6,337 nucleotides of DNA from Halanaerobiales bacterium (lineage in GTDB: Bacteria; Bacillota; Halanaerobiia; Halanaerobiales; M55B127). Shown piece after piece: positions 6,138-6,337 of this stretch (position 1 is its first letter; each line of letters starts with the position of its first letter). The DNA is taken from NCBI GenBank assembly GCA_021736965.1, contig JAIPEV010000105.1, positions 1-6,337 on the forward strand, read 5' to 3'. The notes below the pieces were generated by a model, which saw nothing but the letters and a program-made list of their open reading frames with translations, was not told the DNA's origin and did no database searches. The position numbers were made by a program, and so were the translations under genes.

Positions 6138-6337
6138 CCTTTCAAGACAACCTTATTATCACCTTCTATTATTTTCCCTATTATATTAGCTTCTTGTCCC
6201 AGATCATTTAATAAGTTTATAATATGATTAGCTATTTTGTTATTAACTACTAAAACCATCCCTATTCCCATGTTAAAGGTTTTAAACATCTCTTCTTTTC
6301 TTATTTTTCCTCTTTTTTGAATATCATTAAAAATATC
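6134..6337 (-). CDS. purM: Phosphoribosylformylglycinamidine cyclo-ligase (AIR synthetase), C-terminal 67 residues
   Basis: The open frame enters from the right edge and ends at TGA 6136-6134. The visible part begins DIFNDIQKRGKIRKEEMFKT and continues FNMGIGMVLVV; the EMFxTFNMGIGM segment is the conserved C-terminal signature of AIR synthetase, an ATP-dependent enzyme that closes FGAM to AIR, the fifth purine step. The rest of the tail (ending IIEGDNKVVLKG) is typical of the variable end of the family. About 275-285 N-terminal residues, including the ATP-binding domain, lie outside the window. The stop overlaps the purN GTG by the GTGA tetranucleotide. The purM-purN-purH order is that of Firmicute pur operons. 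Confidence 0.95.
   Translation of the reverse strand, partial: DIFNDIQKRGKIRKEEMFKTFNMGIGMVLVVNNKIANHIINLLNDLGQEANIIGKIIEGDNKVVLKG

Overview
This is an AT-rich window in which every convincing gene lies on the minus strand, so it reads from the right edge to the left. The base composition, strong AGGAGG-type ribosome binding sites, the Gram-positive-style purine gene order and the protein sequences suggest a low-GC anaerobic Firmicute or relative, possibly Halanaerobiales or a clostridium. The lineage guess is inference and is not proven by any single marker.

Right part (about 6337 to 3950) is the end of a purine biosynthesis operon: the 3' end of purM (AIR synthetase), purN (GAR transformylase, overlapping purM by 4 bases) and purH (bifunctional AICAR transformylase/IMP cyclohydrolase, 1 base after purN). 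Together they carry out steps 3, 5, 9 and 10 of de novo IMP synthesis. purD, which often follows purH in Firmicutes, is not there. An orphan Shine-Dalgarno sequence directly after the purH stop leads into a 248-base intergenic region.

Middle (3949 to 3702) is a non-coding junction holding a two-part hairpin followed by a T-rich tract (likely terminator of the pur operon) and an extended -10 promoter for the genes to the left. It also holds a doubtful 18-codon plus-strand ORF whose ribosome binding site is one arm of the terminator stem.

Left part (3701 to 1) holds three minus-strand genes with gaps of about 60 bases and no terminator visible between them: a YgeA-type aspartate/glutamate racemase with Ser in place of the first catalytic Cys, a FecCD/BtuC-type ABC importer permease without its usual partner genes in view, and a glycoside hydrolase family 65 phosphorylase cut by the window edge. 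The three have no obvious shared pathway. They could form one transcript, although a weak promoter candidate precedes the phosphorylase. Four of the five gene starts in the window are non-ATG (GTG or TTG), and several were set here from Shine-Dalgarno position and not from the longest open frame. I see no mobile element, CRISPR array, tRNA or rRNA, and no clearly new multi-gene system.
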